Below, one piece after another: positions 9,353 to 18,916 of a DNA stretch of 64,000 bases; position 1 is the first letter of the stretch; every line of letters starts with the position of its first letter. A program made the translations under genes and the position numbers. Source of the DNA: Rhodopseudomonas palustris (GTDB lineage Bacteria; Pseudomonadota; Alphaproteobacteria; Rhizobiales; Xanthobacteraceae); NCBI RefSeq assembly GCF_003031265.1, contig NZ_CP019966.1:3286001-3350000 (forward strand), written 5' to 3'. A model generated the notes under the pieces. It worked only from the letters and a program-made list of their open reading frames with translations, had not been told where the DNA came from and did no database searches.

Positions 9353-10268
9353 GAGGACCAATGGTTCGCAAGCCGCGCATGCGGCGATGGCTCACCCGAG
9401 TTTCTCGGGTGACCGACAGCGAGCGATCCGGGCGATCGCCTGCTGCAGCTTCCAGCGTCAGATCCGCGGAAGCGCGATGCCGGTGGTACTGTGTGTGGCC
9501 TTCATTCTCGTAAGATGACGCATTCTGCAGCCCAATGCCAAGGTCGGCTCCACTTGGCCGTCGGCGTCCTGTGGATCGGAAAAGAAAGCGTAGCCCGGGT
9601 GAGCGCAGCGAGACCCGGGACTCTTCGCACCACTGACATGCCGCTCCCGGATATCGCTGCGCTCATCCGGGCTACGGGCTATGCCACTTGACAATATTCC
9701 TACAAGGATTATAGTCCGCATCGTCCTGTCCGTGAGGGGCGCTTCGCGAGGCGTCGTTGAGCGGGACAGATCGCCGGCTGGGAGACCAGCCGGTGAGGGT
9801 TTGGCGAAGCTGCATGGCGCAGCGGCGTCGAGCCTGACGCGGCGTCCTGCGCGAGGTGGTTCGCACCCACGTCGTCCGGGAGGCAGAAGGTCGCCGTCCG
9901 CCGCTACTATGAGCGGCTGCCCATCGCGAGGCTGGACGGGACGGAACGAGGCGGGAGAAATCCCCGTGCTCCCCGCGCCCGGAAGAACGGTCCCGATGCC
10001 AAAAGATCGCCGCTGGTGGGCGCGCCGTGACGGCGTCGCGCGATGGTTCGCAAGCCATCGCGATCAACCACCAACTTTGCGCCAAGCGGCGCGCCCCCGC
10101 CCCTCGTCGCGATGACGACGGGCGCAAAACTCGGGCTCGGCAGAGCCGCGAGATCGCGACGCCGTGGCTGTTTGACAGTGTGATCCCGTGACAGTGTGAT
10201 CCAGACGGACGCGGCGAACTACGCCTGGTGCGTACAGCGCTGTTCCGAATGCGCAGCGCCGCCCGGCA
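9353..10268. other. Gene-poor stretch with repeats and possible decayed DNA
   Basis: No frame in this 900-bp interval looks like a real protein: the open frames are Arg/Pro-rich and lack domains. It contains R86 copy 4, a short hairpin with arms CGCGATGG and CCATCGCG near 10037-10060, and a 13-base direct repeat gacagtgtgatcc at 10174-10186 and 10190-10202. The region 9720-10170 has the texture of a dispersed non-coding repeat or relic. Confidence 0.5.
9590..9675. repeat. Palindromic repeat R86, copy 4
   Basis: Full-length copy with intact outer arms, GTAGCCCGGGTGAGCGCAGC to CGCTCATCCGGGCTAC. Unlike the others it is not next to a recognisable gene end. Confidence 0.9.
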
Positions 10269-10317
10269 GTGCCGCCGAGATGCCGCTCCCGGCTATCGCT
10301 TCGCTGATCCGGGCTAC
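10269..10317. repeat. Palindromic repeat R86, copy 5 (right half only)
   Basis: The right half is clear, from GTGCCGCCGAGATGCCGCTC to ATCCGGGCTAC. The left half is eroded. It supplies the stop codon of the neighbouring diguanylate cyclase. Confidence 0.75.
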
Positions 10318-11495
10318 GCGACCGGTTCGCGCAGCGATCTATCGGCCGACATCCCGCGATCGACCGTGCGGTCCCGGCCCGATGCCTTCGCCACATAAAG
10401 CCGACTGTCCGCCAGCTTGTACAGCGCCGCCCAGTCGCCGGCTTCACGGATCGTCGCCACCCCGAAGCTCGCGGTCACTGATCTGTCGTCCAGACCGGGA
10501 ATGCGGCTGTTCGCGATGGTCTGGCGGAGCCGCTCGGCGCATTCGGCGGCATCGGAGCGCGATGCGTCCGGCAGGAACACGGCGAACTCCTCGCCGCCCC
10601 AGCGGCCGACCAGATCGCCCTTGCGGGCGGTTCTGCGCAGGATCGTCCCAATCTCCTGCAGCACCACGTCGCCGACGTCATGACCGAACGTATCGTTGAT
10701 CGATTTGAAATGGTCGACGTCGCACAGGATCAGCGCCCCGCCTGCGGGCGCGCGGCGCATCGGAGCCGCGATCTCCGTCTCGAAGCCGCGGCGGTTGAGC
10801 AGTCCGGTCAGATGGTCGAGATCGCGCTCGCGGCGCAGATCATCGATCAGGTCGGACACCGCCGCGGCCAAGGTGGCCATCGCCGACGCTGCGCCGAGGA
10901 CGGCGAGCGACAATTGCAGCGTCTGCCAGAACACGGAGTCGGCGAAAGCGGGTTCACCGGCCGGCGGCGACACGCCGACCGTGAACACGGTGCGCGGAAA
11001 GAAGTGCAGCCCGAACAGAAACAGCGTCCAGAACAGGATGCGGTCGACCACGCGGCCGCGTCTGAGCTGCGAAAGCCGCAGCGCGGCGACGCAGAGCAGA
11101 AGTCCGTAGCCGAAATTCTGCACGTAGATCCGCGCCAGCAGACTGCGATCGACGTAGAAGAAGTACCAGAGCGCCAGGGAAAACGCGGCGAAGATCGCAA
11201 TATCGATCCACAAGCCGAACGCCCTGCCCGACCGGCTCAGCACGCCTTCGACGGCCGCGATGACCGCGCAGGTGTAGAGTGCGCCCGACACCATCGCATT
11301 GAGGCCGGTGTCGCGCGGCCAATAGAGAATCTGGCTCGACGCACCGAGCGCGAACAGCGCACACGCGGCGGCCAGAAGGACGAGATACGGCCGCCGCCGG
11401 TCGTAGCTCCAGGCCGCAAGAAACGCGATGCCGAACACGCTGATGATGCCCGGCCCGATCAGGGATAACGTGACTCTGACAACCGAACCCTGCAT
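10314..11495 (-). CDS. Membrane-bound GGDEF diguanylate cyclase
   Basis: The N-terminal half has about six or seven membrane helices, followed by a short linker (ERDLDHLTGLLNRRGFE) and a complete GGDEF domain with the active-site motif GGEEF in GRWGGEEFAVFLP. It should make cyclic di-GMP from two GTP. An RxxD inhibitory site (RKGD) lies five residues before GGEEF, so product inhibition is likely. The ATG at 11495 is preferred, though a GTG at 11519 is in frame. The stop codon falls inside the half repeat at 10269-10317, so the C-terminal tail may have been remodelled by the repeat. The ligand sensed by the membrane domain is unknown. Confidence 0.92.
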   Translation of the reverse strand: MQGSVVRVTLSLIGPGIISVFGIAFLAAWSYDRRRPYLVLLAAACALFALGASSQILYWPRDTGLNAMVSGALYTCAVIAAVEGVLSRSGRAFGLWIDIAIFAAFSLALWYFFYVDRSLLARIYVQNFGYGLLLCVAALRLSQLRRGRVVDRILFWTLFLFGLHFFPRTVFTVGVSPPAGEPAFADSVFWQTLQLSLAVLGAASAMATLAAAVSDLIDDLRRERDLDHLTGLLNRRGFETEIAAPMRRAPAGGALILCDVDHFKSINDTFGHDVGDVVLQEIGTILRRTARKGDLVGRWGGEEFAVFLPDASRSDAAECAERLRQTIANSRIPGLDDRSVTASFGVATIREAGDWAALYKLADSRLYVAKASGRDRTVDRGMSADRSLREPVA

Positions 11496-11744
11496 CTCGA
11501 ACGTCGCGACCTCGCACACTGAAGTCCGCGTGTTGTGCCTCTATCCGCTATCTAAATCCACCACGCACTCGATACAATTTTAGCCAAGTGACATCGCGTT
11601 CGGCCGATCGGCGCAGCGTGCTTCACCGCGCGTCCCGGATAGTGCTGGAAACTGTTTCTGAGGAACCTTCGCCTTGACCGTCGCCGCAGATGCTGTGCGG
11701 CTTGGCGTTGCGGTCCGCCACGCGCCTGTGCCATCCTGTCGCAC

Positions 11745-12431
11745 ATGGTCACATCCGGCGATAGCTCCGCTTCGAAAACCGCGCTGGTGTTCGGCGCGAC
11801 AGGCTTGATCGGTTCGCAGCTCCTGCGCGGACTGCTGGACAGCGCCGACTATGCGCGGGTGATCGCGGTGGTGCGGCGGCCGCTGGCCTTCAGCGATCCG
11901 AAGCTGACGGTGCTGATCGGCGATCTCGACCGGCTGCCGGCGCTGGCCGCGCAGCTCAAAGCCGACGAGGTGTTCATCGCGCTCGGCACCACGCGCAAGC
12001 AGACGCCGGACGAAGCTGCATACTACAAGATCGACCATGACTATCCGGTTGAGGCCGCGCGGATCGCGCGCGAGGCCGGTGCGCAGGCGGTGTTTCTGGT
12101 CACCGCGGTCGGCGCCGACGCGGCCTCACGCTCGTTCTATCTCCGCACCAAGGGCAAGGCCGAGCGCGACATCATCGCGCTGGGCTTTCCCCGCACCGCG
12201 ATCTTCCGCCCGTCGATGCTGATGGGCGAGCGCGCCGAGCACCGCCCGGTGGAGCGGCTGTTCATTGCGCTCGCACACATCATCAACCCGCTGCTGCGCG
12301 GCGCCGCCGATCGCTATCGCGGCATCGACGCCGGCGACGTCGCGCTGGCGATGATCGCGGCGGCACGGACCGCTGCGCCGAAGCTGCAGATCTATCATTG
12401 GCGCGAGATGATGGCGCTGCTTCGCCGCTAG
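11745..12431 (+). CDS. NAD(P)-binding atypical SDR oxidoreductase
   Basis: A 228-residue Rossmann protein with the dinucleotide motif VFGATGLIGSQLLRGLL near the N-terminus, ALGTTRKQ, VTAVGAD, and the FYLRTKGKAERDI and FRPSMLMGER segments seen in atypical short-chain reductases of the HTATIP2/NAD(P)H-binding group. The YxxxK pair appears as YLRTK. The substrate is unknown. It is flanked by a divergent cyclase and a convergent isomerase and seems to be transcribed alone. Confidence 0.85.
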   Translation: MVTSGDSSASKTALVFGATGLIGSQLLRGLLDSADYARVIAVVRRPLAFSDPKLTVLIGDLDRLPALAAQLKADEVFIALGTTRKQTPDEAAYYKIDHDYPVEAARIAREAGAQAVFLVTAVGADAASRSFYLRTKGKAERDIIALGFPRTAIFRPSMLMGERAEHRPVERLFIALAHIINPLLRGAADRYRGIDAGDVALAMIAAARTAAPKLQIYHWREMMALLRR

Positions 12432-12449
12432 AGGCCGCGACCCAACGCC

Positions 12450-12797
12450 CTACGCCTGCTTCAGCCGCTTCTTGTAGGCCTCCGGGTCCATGTCGCGGAT
12501 GTCGACGCTGAGGCTGGTGATGTCCGGGCAATGCTCGACCAGGGTCTGGCGCAGCGCGACGCTGAGCGCGACCTTCTGCTCCGGCGTGCGGCCGGCCAGC
12601 ATGAACACGGCAAGATGCACGAAGCTGTCGCGCTTGCCCGCCACCAGATAGTCGTCGAAGCCGCGCGCCCGCACCTTGATGTCGGCCGCTTGCATCACGC
12701 CGGTCGCCGCCGCGGCGACGGCAAGCTGCGCGCGCAGCGGCGCGATCCGGTCGCGGCCGAGATCGTCGCCGGAATAGTCCATCACCAGATGCGGCAT
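12450..12797 (-). CDS. 5-carboxymethyl-2-hydroxymuconate isomerase-like tautomerase
   Basis: A 115-residue protein of the CHMI family, part of the tautomerase superfamily. After removal of the first Met the N-terminus is the catalytic proline (MPHLVMDYS). It shows the family segments [20 protein letters not shown] and [16 protein letters not shown]. The classical role is isomerisation in homoprotocatechuate breakdown, but no other hpa/hpc genes are nearby, so another enol-keto substrate is possible. The open frame extends far upstream, but homology begins at the ATG at 12797. It converges on the preceding oxidoreductase, with 18 bases between stops. Confidence 0.85.
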   Translation of the reverse strand: MPHLVMDYSGDDLGRDRIAPLRAQLAVAAAATGVMQAADIKVRARGFDDYLVAGKRDSFVHLAVFMLAGRTPEQKVALSVALRQTLVEHCPDITSLSVDIRDMDPEAYKKRLKQA

Positions 12798-13019
12798 CGC
12801 CCGTCCCTCGTTCGCCGTGACCACCGCGCCTTCATTGGCGCTGCCGCTGGCGCGGTCAAGCCCGCGGCGGATCAACGCAAGCGCCGCGCCGCCGATCGCT
12901 GTATGCGCAAATGCGATCGAGCCCGCGCCATCTCGACGCCACCATCGCGGACGAAGGCTGCGATTCAACGCAGCCAGCTCGGCCTCTCTGCCGACCGAGC
13001 CCAACAGGAGCTCTCGAGC

Positions 13020-13565
13020 TTGAACCGCCCCGACCAGCACGTCACGCTTCGCCCCGCGGCGAAACAGGATCTCCCCGTCTTCATGCGCGAGCTGCAGGAC
13101 GCGTTCGCGGTCGCCGTGGTCGAAGAGTTCGGCTCGATTCCGGGCGAGCGCATTCCAGCCGACAGCGACATCCAGCGATCGTTCGATGCGCCGGGCGCCG
13201 AGGTGCTGCACATCATCGCGAACGGCGAACGCGTCGGCGGCGTGGTGGTGCGGATCGACGCTTCGACCCAGCACAATTCGCTCGACCTGTTCTTCATCGC
13301 CACGTCGGCGCACGGCCGCGGCCTCGGCACCGCCGCGTGGCGGGCGATCGAACAGCGCTATCCGCAGACCAAAGTGTGGCAGACCCACACGCCGTATTTC
13401 GAACGCCGCAATATCCACTTCTACGTCAACAAATGCGGCTTCAAGATCGTCGAATACTACAACGACCGTCACCCCGATCCGCACGAGCACGAGCTCGAAC
13501 ATCAAGCCGAGCCGGACGGCCTGCCGCCCGACGGCGGATTCTTCCGGTTCGAAAAGATCTGCTGA
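13020..13565 (+). CDS. GNAT-family N-acetyltransferase
   Basis: About 181 residues with a GNAT fold: [22 protein letters not shown] at the start, the acetyl-CoA loop [16 protein letters not shown], and the late part [22 protein letters not shown]. The acceptor is unknown. The start is a TTG at 13020 with AGGAG at 13006-13010; the next in-frame ATG at 13084 would remove the first strand. The frame stays open upstream, opposite the divergent isomerase, without meaning. The last 40 residues are rich in His, Glu and Pro ([14 protein letters not shown]), a possible metal-binding tail. Confidence 0.85.
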   Translation: MNRPDQHVTLRPAAKQDLPVFMRELQDAFAVAVVEEFGSIPGERIPADSDIQRSFDAPGAEVLHIIANGERVGGVVVRIDASTQHNSLDLFFIATSAHGRGLGTAAWRAIEQRYPQTKVWQTHTPYFERRNIHFYVNKCGFKIVEYYNDRHPDPHEHELEHQAEPDGLPPDGGFFRFEKIC

Positions 13566-13605
13566 AAGCCCGCCTAATTTCCTCTCACGAAAAGGACCAT
13601 CGCCC

Positions 13606-14607
13606 TTGCCAGCGCCCGAGCCCCTGATGAAAGCCGTCGTCGTCGAAGACTATGCCGCGATCGACCAGGTCGCGTTGAAACAGATCGCGCGGCCGGCGGT
13701 GACACCGGGATCGGTGCGGGTCCGGGTGCAGGCGGTCGGCATCGGCTTCGTCGACGGCCTCAAAGTACAGGGCCGCTATCAGACCAAGGATCCGCTGCCG
13801 TTCATTCCCGGCACGGAATTCGCCGGCGTGATCGACGCGGCCGGCGACGGCGTCGCCAACCTTGCGCCCGGCCAGATGGTGATGGGGATGGCGCGCTCCG
13901 GTGCGCTCGCCGAATACATCGTGGTGCCGGCCGACGCGGTCGCGCCGCTGCCGGACGGCGTCTCACCGGAAGAAGGCGCCTCGTTCCGGGCCAACTACCT
14001 CACCGCCTACTACGCGCTCGCCGAGCGCGCCAGGCTGCAGCGGGACGAGATCCTGCTTGTGCTCGGCGCCGCCGGCGGCGTCGGCACCGCGGCGATCCAG
14101 ATCGGCAAACTGCTCGGCGCCCGTGTCATCGCCGGAGCATCCACCGAACAGAAGCGCGACTTCGCGCTGAAGCTCGGCGCCGACGCCGTGATCGACTACA
14201 CCCAGCCGGATTGGCGCGACACCTTCAAGACGCTGACCGGCGGTCACGGCGCCGACCTGATCTTCGATCCGATCGGCGGGCCGGTCGCGGTCGAAGCGTT
14301 TCGCTCGATCGCCTGGAACGGCCGGCACATCGTCGTCGGATTCGCGGCCGGCAGCATCCCGGCGCTGCCGTTCAACCTGCCGCTGCTGAAAGGCGGCAGC
14401 CTGCTCGGCGTCGACCTCGCCCAACTGCCGCGGCGCGAGCCGGACGTGCTGGCGCGCTGCACCGCCGAGCTATCGCGGCTGCTCGCCAGCGGCGCGCTGA
14501 AGCCGGCGATCGTCTCGGCCTTCGCGCTGGAAGATTTCCGCGCCGCCTTCACCACCCTCGCCAGCCGCGACGCGCTCGGCAAAGTGGTCATCCGGATCGC
14601 GCCGTAA
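13606..14607 (+). CDS. NADPH:quinone oxidoreductase-like MDR enzyme
   Basis: A zinc-free medium-chain reductase related to zeta-crystallin/Qor. It shows the GroES-like part (PGSVRVRVQAVGIGFVDGLKVQGRY, FIPGTEFAGVIDAAG), the nucleotide loop LVLGAAGGVGTAAIQIGKLLGA and the substrate segment FDPIGGPVAVEAFR. It is expected to reduce quinones or enones with NADPH in the cytosol. There are two possible starts: a TTG at 13606 with AAGGA ten or so bases upstream, or the ATG at 13627 (MKAVVVEDYAAID), which lacks a clear ribosome site. It is followed by two interspersed repeats. Confidence 0.9.
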   Translation: MPAPEPLMKAVVVEDYAAIDQVALKQIARPAVTPGSVRVRVQAVGIGFVDGLKVQGRYQTKDPLPFIPGTEFAGVIDAAGDGVANLAPGQMVMGMARSGALAEYIVVPADAVAPLPDGVSPEEGASFRANYLTAYYALAERARLQRDEILLVLGAAGGVGTAAIQIGKLLGARVIAGASTEQKRDFALKLGADAVIDYTQPDWRDTFKTLTGGHGADLIFDPIGGPVAVEAFRSIAWNGRHIVVGFAAGSIPALPFNLPLLKGGSLLGVDLAQLPRREPDVLARCTAELSRLLASGALKPAIVSAFALEDFRAAFTTLASRDALGKVVIRIAP

Positions 14608-14626
14608 CGCAGAGGAATTGCCGCAC

Positions 14627-14709
14627 CGTCATTGCGAGCGAAGCGAAGCAATCCAGAGCTCCGTGCACTAAGCCTGGTTTGCTTCGTCGCTGCGCTCCTC
14701 GCAATGACG
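14627..14709. repeat. Dispersed palindromic repeat with CGTCATTGCGAG / CTCGCAATGACG arms
   Basis: Perfect 12-base outer arms enclose GAAGCGAAGCAATCC and GCTTCGTCGCTGCGCTCC. This type of repeat is common in Nitrobacteraceae genomes. It begins about 20 bases after the stop of the quinone oxidoreductase. Confidence 0.85.
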
Positions 14710-14750
14710 ACGTTCTGCCGAGCGCGTTCACAAAGCCTGTCCCCATTTAC

Positions 14751-14845
14751 CCGCGTCATGCGCGGGCATGACCCGCGCATCCATCCCGTGCGTCAGCACG
14801 CATCGAAGAAGAAGATGGATTGCCGGGTCGAGCCCGGCAATGACG
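14751..14845. repeat. Second dispersed repeat (CATGCGCGGGCATGACCCGC type)
   Basis: This contains self-complementary blocks (GCGCGGGCATGACCCGCGC and TTGCCGGGTCGAGCCCGGCAA) joined by about 45 bases. Both blocks are typical of interspersed repeats in this bacterial family. It lies between convergent gene ends. Confidence 0.75.
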
Positions 14846-14879
14846 TGATACCCACACTCATGATCGCCCGTCACAGCGC

Positions 14880-15440
14880 TTATTTCGCCGGCGAGGTGCC
14901 GACTGTCGCGGCGTTGCCGCTGCCGAGCTGCTGCGCCATTTGCAAATGATGCTCGAGCACCGGTAGCGTCTGCGCGGCCCATTGCTTCAGCTCGGAGAAG
15001 TCGCCATTGCCCGCATAGCCGCGGAACAGCGTCACCGCCTGCTGATGCGCCTGCACCTGCTGCTCGGCATAGGTCGCGGCGAAGGCGTCGCCCTCGGTGG
15101 CGTTAAGCTTGTCGAGCAGCGCCTGATGCGGCGGATCGAGCTGGCTCGGGACGTCGACCTTGAGCCCGCGCTGCGCGATCAGGCGGCGGACGTCGGCCGA
15201 GGTCTTGCCATGGTCCTGCAGCATCTGATTGGCGAACTGCTTTTGCGCGTCGGTGCCGCGGGCGAGCGCAAGCCGCGCCGAGGCGGTCTCGAACAGATCC
15301 GAGATCGCGACCTGCTGGATGAAGCCCGCCGTGGTCGAGCTGATCGCGACCGGCGGCGCGCCGGGTGCCTGCGCGGCCGATTGCGCGGCGGCGGGGGTGG
15401 CGAGCAGCATGCCGCTCAACAGAACGATGGCGCCCTTCAT
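14880..15440 (-). CDS. Secreted DUF4142 protein
   Basis: A 186-residue protein with a clear signal peptide (MKGAIVLLSGMLLATPAAAQ) and a helical ferritin-like DUF4142 domain: TTAGFIQQVAISDLFETASARLAL, QKQFANQMLQDHGKTSADVRRL, QVQAHQQAVTLFRGYAGNG, and LPVLEHHLQMAQQL at the end. The family is periplasmic, often stress-induced and of unknown function. The start is set by AGGAGA seven bases before the ATG at 15440. It is probably transcribed alone. Confidence 0.9.
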   Translation of the reverse strand: MKGAIVLLSGMLLATPAAAQSAAQAPGAPPVAISSTTAGFIQQVAISDLFETASARLALARGTDAQKQFANQMLQDHGKTSADVRRLIAQRGLKVDVPSQLDPPHQALLDKLNATEGDAFAATYAEQQVQAHQQAVTLFRGYAGNGDFSELKQWAAQTLPVLEHHLQMAQQLGSGNAATVGTSPAK

Positions 15441-15572
15441 ATCGGTGTCTCCTGATGTCCGCGTGTCGAGGATGCCGCGCGCGGAACTCACCGGCGCGGG
15501 TCTGTTGATCGATGCAACTCGACCGCGAACGCTCCGTTCCTGGCTGCGACACCGGCGCGGGGTCACCGCCCG

Positions 15573-16220
15573 CTAATTGCCCTGTCCCGGCTTGTCGCTC
15601 GGCGCCGGCTCCTCGATCTTCGCCACTGGCAACCGCCAGCCGCGGCGGATCGCGGCGACGCGCAGCGCAAAGCACGCCAGCAGCGCCGCGGTGGTGACCG
15701 GCCCGTCGGGCCAATGCAGCATCTGGCCGAGCACGATGATCGCCGCGGCGATCGCCGCCGCCACCGCATACAGCTCGGCGCGCAGCACGGTCGGAATCTC
15801 GGCCAGCAGCATGTCGCGCACCATGCCGCCGCCAATCCCGGTGACCACGCCGAGCGCGATCGCCGTCACCGGGCTGAGCCCGTGCGCCAGCGCTTTGGTG
15901 GCGCCGGTGACGGCGAACAGCGCCAGCCCCGCAGCGTCGAACAACAGGATCGCGCTGCTGATCCGCACGACCACCGGCACCAGATAGAAGGTGACGAGGC
16001 CGGCGAGCAGCGACACCCCGAGATAGCGCCAGTCCTGCACCGCGACCGGCGGCACCGCGGTGATCGGCACGTCGCGGGTGATGCCGCCGGCATTGCCGGC
16101 CGCGAACGCCAGCACCAGCACGCCGAACAGATCGAGCCGCCGCCGCGCTCCGGCCACCGCGCCGCTGAGCGCGAATACGAAGGTTCCAGCCAGATCGAGC
16201 AGAACCGGAAACTTGTCCAT
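15573..16220 (-). CDS. TRIC/UPF0126 family membrane protein
   Basis: 215 residues with about seven membrane helices arranged as two repeats of the UPF0126 (YicG-like) unit, seen as VFALSGAVAGARRRLDLFGV..GNAGGITRDVPI and then LFAVTGATKALAHGLSPVTAIALGVVTGIGGGMVRDML. Bacterial members include trimeric cation channels and have been proposed as glycine transporters. The ion or solute here is unknown. An in-frame upstream extension to 16256 is open, but the family begins near the ATG at 16220. Confidence 0.9.
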   Translation of the reverse strand: MDKFPVLLDLAGTFVFALSGAVAGARRRLDLFGVLVLAFAAGNAGGITRDVPITAVPPVAVQDWRYLGVSLLAGLVTFYLVPVVVRISSAILLFDAAGLALFAVTGATKALAHGLSPVTAIALGVVTGIGGGMVRDMLLAEIPTVLRAELYAVAAAIAAAIIVLGQMLHWPDGPVTTAALLACFALRVAAIRRGWRLPVAKIEEPAPSDKPGQGN

Positions 16221-16331
16221 GATGTCGAGACCCGTCGCCTTCTTTAGACCGCGCACGCTACGCCGCGCCGACTTCGCCGAAGCTACACCGCTTCACGCGC
16301 GAAGTGCATTGGGTCCGCCCCGCTTCCACCG

Positions 16332-17210
16332 CTAGATCTTCTTCGCCCGCAGCAGCTTGGTCAGTACCGGATTGGGAAAGCGCCGCTCGATCGTCACCGC
16401 GTAGAAGGTCTCGACGATGCCGGACAGCTGCTCGGCTTCGATCAGCCGGCCGTCGTCGAGCTCATCCTTGACCACGATCGGCGGCAGCACCGCGAGACCG
16501 AGATCCTCCCGCGCCAGCAGCCGCATCATCGCCATGTCCTCGACCTCGGCGGCGATCTGCGGCCGGATGCCGAGCCGCGCCACCAGCGCGTCGAAGCCCA
16601 TCCGGATGCTGCTGCCCGCGGTCGGCACGATCACCGGATGGCTGCGCAGCCGGTCTTCGAGACTGCCCTTCCGCCGCAGCCGGGCGCGGGTGCCGATCAG
16701 GCTGACCGAGCGCTCGGCGAGCCGGTGCACCACCAGCCGGTTGACGCTGTCGCGCGCCGGGGCGTGGTTGATCAACACCACATCGAGGCTCAGCGCCCCG
16801 AGCAGCTGCAACAGCTCCGCCGCACTTCCCGAGCGCAAAATCAGTTCGACGTCGGGCCGGCCGAGCACCGGGCGCAGAAACGCCATCTGGAAGTTGCGCG
16901 ACAGCGTCGCCAGCGCCCCCACCCGCAGCGCCTGCCGCGCCACCCCGGTGTTGCGCAGCGTATCGATCAGCTCCTCACCCGTGGCGAAGATCGCGTCGGC
17001 ATGATCGAGGGTGATGCGACCGGCTTCGGTGAGATGCAATTGCCGACCGCGGCGCTCGAACAGCGCGTGGCCGATCCGCTCCTCGAGCTTGCGGATCTGC
17101 ACCGACAGCGCCGACTGCGTCAGGTTCAGCCGCTGCGCCGTGCGGGTCAGATTGCCGTCATGCGCGACCGCCCAGAAATAGCGCAGATGGTTGTAGTTGA
17201 GCGCGTTCAT
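16332..17210 (-). CDS. LysR-family regulator divergent from dabBA
   Basis: 292 residues: an N-terminal winged helix-turn-helix (NHLRYFWAVAHDGNLTRTAQRLNLTQSALSVQIRKLEERIG) followed by the periplasmic-binding-like effector domain. Its length and the LNYNHLRYFW start resemble NhaR-type LysR proteins. It is divergent from the DAB carbon-uptake genes with only about 100 bases between, so it is the likely regulator of them, perhaps sensing inorganic carbon or pH; this is inferred from position. A T-N11-A palindrome at 17211-17229 abuts its start codon and suggests autoregulation. Confidence 0.93.
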   Translation of the reverse strand: MNALNYNHLRYFWAVAHDGNLTRTAQRLNLTQSALSVQIRKLEERIGHALFERRGRQLHLTEAGRITLDHADAIFATGEELIDTLRNTGVARQALRVGALATLSRNFQMAFLRPVLGRPDVELILRSGSAAELLQLLGALSLDVVLINHAPARDSVNRLVVHRLAERSVSLIGTRARLRRKGSLEDRLRSHPVIVPTAGSSIRMGFDALVARLGIRPQIAAEVEDMAMMRLLAREDLGLAVLPPIVVKDELDDGRLIEAEQLSGIVETFYAVTIERRFPNPVLTKLLRAKKI

Positions 17211-17229
17211 CGTTCGATTTTAGCGAACG
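17211..17229. promoter_or_regulatory. Putative LysR operator (CGTTCG-N7-CGAACG)
   Basis: Perfect 6-bp arms at 17211-17216 and 17224-17229 contain the T-N11-A core usual for LysR sites. It lies immediately upstream of the lysR ATG and about 90 bases before the likely dabB start. Confidence 0.65.
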
Positions 17230-17317
17230 TCATTCCGAAAACAATGCATTTTCTTTGATCCGGCCACCGGTCTATCCCGGCGACGAACCTTCATCGCCCG
17301 CATCGGAGAACAGCCTC

Positions 17318-18916
17318 GTGCCCCTCGATCTGCTGCCGCTCGCCGCACCGCTGCCCCTGCTGATCGCCGCAGCGTTCGCCTTCGCGCGACCCGGCCGGCG
17401 CCCGCCGCTGGTGCCGGCGATAGCCGAGGCCGCGGCACTGCTGGCTTTCGTCATCACCGCCGGTGCGCTCGCGGTGCTGATCATGGTCGGCCCCGCGACG
17501 AGCCCTCTGATAGGCTTCGCCGGCGTCGGCCTGTCGGCGCGGCTCGATGCCGTCAGCGCCACCATGCTGCTCCTGGTCGGCTTCGTCGGCTGGATCGTGG
17601 TGCGCTACGCGCGGACGTATCTCGACGGCGAGGCGCGTCAGGGCGCGTTTCTTGGCTGGCTGTGCACGGCGGTCGCCGCGGTGCTGCTGCTGGTGCAGTC
17701 GGGCAATCTGGTGCAGCTCGCTGCATGCTGGATCGCCACCAGCGAGTGTCTGCACCGACTGCTGCTGTTCTATCCGAACCGCGCCACGGCGCAGCGCGCC
17801 GCCCGCAAGAAGCGGCTGTTTGCCAGCGTCGGTGCCGCCGCGATGCTCGGTGGCGTGGCGCTGCTCGCGACCGCATATCACACCACGGACATCGCCACCA
17901 TCAACGCCGTCGCACGTGCCGGTGATGCGCCGGCCGCTGCGATGATTGCGGCCGGCTTACTGGCTGTTGCAGCGCTACTGAAGTCGGCGCAATTCCCTAC
18001 CCATGGCTGGCTCACCGAAGTGATGGAAGCGCCGACGCCGGTGTCGGCACTGCTGCATGCCGGCGTGATCAATGCCGGCGGATTCCTGCTGATCCGCTTC
18101 GCCGATCTGATGATAACGGTGCCCGGCGTGCTTGCGGTGTTGGCTATGGTCGGCGGCTTCACCGCACTGTTCGGCGCACTGGTGATGCTGACCCAGCCGG
18201 CGGTGAAAACCTCGCTGGCGTGGTCCACCGTGGCGCAGATGGGCTTCATGATGCTGGAATGCGGGCTGGCGCTGTTTCCGCTGGCGCTGCTGCACATCGT
18301 CGCCCACTCGCTTTACAAGGCGCACGCCTTCCTCGCCTCAGGCGGCGCGGTCGAACAGATCGTCGCGATCCGCCGCCCCGGTCCGATCGCGGTGCCGAGC
18401 GGCCAGGCCGTGGCGCGGGCCTTCCTGGCAGCACTGGCGATCTACGTGGCGATCGGCGCCGGCTTCGGCTTGATGTTCGGGTTCGATCACAAACCGCCGC
18501 AGTCGCTCGCGCTCGGCGCCATCCTGGTGTTCGGCGTCGCCTATCTGCTGGCCCAAGGCTTGGCCGACGCCGCGCCGCGGCTGCTGACCCGCCGCACCGC
18601 GATCTACTCCGCCGCAACCGCCGCCGGTTACTTCGCGCTCCAGACGGCCGCCGAATGGCTGACCGCCGGCACACTGCCGCCGCCGCTCGCGCCCGGCCGG
18701 CTGGAATGGACGCTGATATCGCTGGCGGTGCTGAGCTTCGGCGGCATCGCCATCGCCCAGGCGCTGTTCCCGCTGTGGACCTCGCACCCTGCGACCGCAG
18801 GTCTGCGCGTCCATCTGTCGAACGGCCTCTACATCAACGCCGCCCTCGATCGCCTGCTGAGCGGCTGGTCCGCCGCACCACCTCGTGATCCGGCCGAAGG
18901 AGCCCACCCATGCTGA
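17318..18916 (+). CDS. dabB: DabB-type proton-conducting membrane subunit of an inorganic carbon transporter
   Basis: A NuoL/MrpA-like membrane protein of about 532 residues with some 13 helices. It shows the antiporter-type core: [37 protein letters not shown] with the conserved Lys, Pro and His. Paired with DabA it forms the DAB system, in which proton flow is thought to drive vectorial hydration of CO2 to bicarbonate. The start is GTG at 17318 with GGAG at 17305-17308; a TTG at 17255 is in frame but has no ribosome site. It overlaps dabA by seven bases. Confidence 0.93.
   Translation: MPLDLLPLAAPLPLLIAAAFAFARPGRRPPLVPAIAEAAALLAFVITAGALAVLIMVGPATSPLIGFAGVGLSARLDAVSATMLLLVGFVGWIVVRYARTYLDGEARQGAFLGWLCTAVAAVLLLVQSGNLVQLAACWIATSECLHRLLLFYPNRATAQRAARKKRLFASVGAAAMLGGVALLATAYHTTDIATINAVARAGDAPAAAMIAAGLLAVAALLKSAQFPTHGWLTEVMEAPTPVSALLHAGVINAGGFLLIRFADLMITVPGVLAVLAMVGGFTALFGALVMLTQPAVKTSLAWSTVAQMGFMMLECGLALFPLALLHIVAHSLYKAHAFLASGGAVEQIVAIRRPGPIAVPSGQAVARAFLAALAIYVAIGAGFGLMFGFDHKPPQSLALGAILVFGVAYLLAQGLADAAPRLLTRRTAIYSAATAAGYFALQTAAEWLTAGTLPPPLAPGRLEWTLISLAVLSFGGIAIAQALFPLWTSHPATAGLRVHLSNGLYINAALDRLLSGWSAAPPRDPAEGAHPC

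Noticed and set aside
9672..10127. 151-codon minus-strand frame
   Set aside because: Arg/Ser/Pro-rich with no domain and no ribosome site; more likely non-coding repeat DNA.
7613..10317. CRISPR array from the repeated palindromes
   Set aside because: Units are about 86 bp, spaced irregularly by hundreds of bases and separated by genes; not repeat-spacer structure.
12450..13505. 351-codon reading of the isomerase frame
   Set aside because: Family similarity begins only at 12797; the upstream part lies opposite the GNAT gene.
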